NCBI RefSeq assembly: GCF_000243415.2
Contig: NZ_KI912270.1
Coordinates: 4,092,001 to 4,156,000 of the forward strand
DNA length: 64,000 nucleotides
Reading direction: 5' to 3'
Origin: Mycolicibacterium tusciae JS617
GTDB lineage: Bacteria; Actinomycetota; Actinomycetes; Mycobacteriales; Mycobacteriaceae
The notes under the pieces are model-generated. The model made no database searches. It worked only from the letters and a program-made list of their open reading frames with translations, and was not told the origin of the DNA. Position numbers and translations under genes: made by a program. Each line of letters begins with the position of its first letter. Position 1 is the first letter of the stretch. This document shows positions 63,165 to 64,000 of this stretch, piece after piece.

Positions 63165-64000
63165 GTGGGTGGCGGACTTCCCGAAACCGATCCATACGAT
63201 TACGGACTGCTCGATGTCGGTGACGGAAACACGATCTATTGGGAGGTAAGGGGTAGACCGGCCGGGCTTCCGGTGCTGATCGTCCACGGTGGACCAGGCA
63301 GCGGCCGATCACGAAGCGCGCACAAGTCGTTCGACCACGACGTGTTTCGGATCATTCTCTTCGACCAGCGCGGTTGTGGCGGCAGTGTGCCCAGCGCCGC
63401 TGATCCAACCACTGACATGGCGCACAACACCACCGAACACCTTCTGGCGGACATCGAAGCGCTGCGCGCGCACCTGGGTGTGGATCGGTGGTTGCTCTAC
63501 GGCGGGTCTTGGGCATCGACGCTCATCCTGGCCTACGCCGAACGCCATCCGGACCGAGTGGGTGGGATCATCCTGGTCGGGGTGACGATGACACGGCCGC
63601 GTGAGATCGACTGGCTCTATCACGGTTTGCGCCTGCTGTTGCCGATCGAGTGGGAGCGCTTTCGCGCTGCGGTACCGATCCAGGAGCAAGACGGCAACCT
63701 TGTCGAGGCCTATCGGCGATTGATGGAACACCCAGACCTCAGGGTGCGAGAGCAGGCTGCGCGAGACTGGTGCACATGGGAGGACGCTGCGATCGCCCAC
63801 GAAGCTCTTGGCAGTCCCGGCCAATACAGTGCCCAGAACGACTCGGCGAAGCTGGCCTTTGTTCGCATCTGCACGCATTACTTTGCGCACAATGCCTGGC
63901 TGGACGATGATCAGATACTGCGAAATGCACAAGCGCTCAGGGGAATTCCCGGTGTTCTCATCCACGGTCGCCTCGACTTGTCAGCTCCGCTGCTGACTGC
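63165..64000 (+). CDS. Proline iminopeptidase-like alpha/beta hydrolase (3' end beyond window)
   Basis: GTG 63165 begins VGGGLPETDPYDYGLLDVGD, 2 bp after the preceding stop, and the frame is open to the window end (278 codons seen). Peptidase family S33 signatures are the oxyanion motif HGGPGSG, ILFDQRGCGGS and the nucleophile GGSWASTL, with a helical cap (YRRLMEHPDLRVREQAARDWCTWED). The Asp is probably in IHGRLDLSAP near the end; the catalytic His is beyond the window. It is probably cotranscribed with the esterase. Activity on N-terminal proline is inferred from the family. Confidence 0.85.
   Translation, partial: MGGGLPETDPYDYGLLDVGDGNTIYWEVRGRPAGLPVLIVHGGPGSGRSRSAHKSFDHDVFRIILFDQRGCGGSVPSAADPTTDMAHNTTEHLLADIEALRAHLGVDRWLLYGGSWASTLILAYAERHPDRVGGIILVGVTMTRPREIDWLYHGLRLLLPIEWERFRAAVPIQEQDGNLVEAYRRLMEHPDLRVREQAARDWCTWEDAAIAHEALGSPGQYSAQNDSAKLAFVRICTHYFAHNAWLDDDQILRNAQALRGIPGVLIHGRLDLSAPLLT

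Overview
The window is high-GC, gene-dense DNA from a fast-growing mycobacterium (Mycobacterium/Mycolicibacterium). The evidence is gene content and order. From right to left it follows, as I recall it, the Rv0220-Rv0250c block of M. tuberculosis (lipC, WS/DGAT, echA1, aldehyde dehydrogenase, aftD, lpqI, htdX, fabG4, fadA2, fadE5, sdh1). It also carries a trehalose-polyphleate (TPP)-type locus beside sdh1, as in M. smegmatis. I saw no IS element, prophage, CRISPR array, rRNA or tRNA. Gene names come from recognising protein motifs and synteny by eye; no search was run.

Layout: 1-1.0 kb, end of a small membrane protein gene and a PEP-mutase/isocitrate-lyase family gene. 1.1-5.2 kb, the Sdh1 succinate dehydrogenase operon (small protein, membrane anchor, flavoprotein, iron-sulfur protein, 53-aa protein). 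5.2-23.4 kb, flavin reductase and then the lipid locus: GAP-like membrane protein, secreted PE-PPE-domain serine enzyme, MmpL transporter, PapA acyltransferase, and divergently a 3659-aa bimodular type I PKS. Both AT domains carry the malonyl-type motif and only module 2 has DH and ER. The locus makes, acylates and exports a trehalose lipid, but the expected fadD ligase gene is absent.

24-31 kb holds lipid metabolism genes (fadE5, fadA2, fabG4, htdX, a TetR regulator). Between fadE5 and fadA2 lies a likely minus-strand small RNA with a perfect TGTGA-N6-TCACA (CRP-type) palindrome in its promoter. A TTAC-N6-GTAA palindrome recurs in front of fadE5 and between fadA2 and fabG4, suggesting a shared repressor. 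31-45 kb is envelope and glycan metabolism: lpqI, a small membrane protein, aftD, a frameshifted phosphotriesterase gene, a CoA ligase, acyltransferase 3, DUF3068 protein, a large membrane protein, a GT4 glycosyltransferase and a methyltransferase.

45-64 kb is fatty acid, sterol-type and ester metabolism: aldehyde dehydrogenase and a phospholipid-type acyltransferase, each preceded by a sequence fitting the KstR operator consensus; a TetR gene with a 20-bp palindrome and a 44-codon upstream ORF; an AraC-DinB regulator with a RibD-like reductase; a split acyl-CoA dehydrogenase pair; NAT; echA1; a Ser/Thr kinase; LipC-like hydrolases around a wax ester/diacylglycerol acyltransferase; a fused double acyl-CoA dehydrogenase; an HSL-type esterase; and a prolyl-iminopeptidase-like gene cut by the window end.
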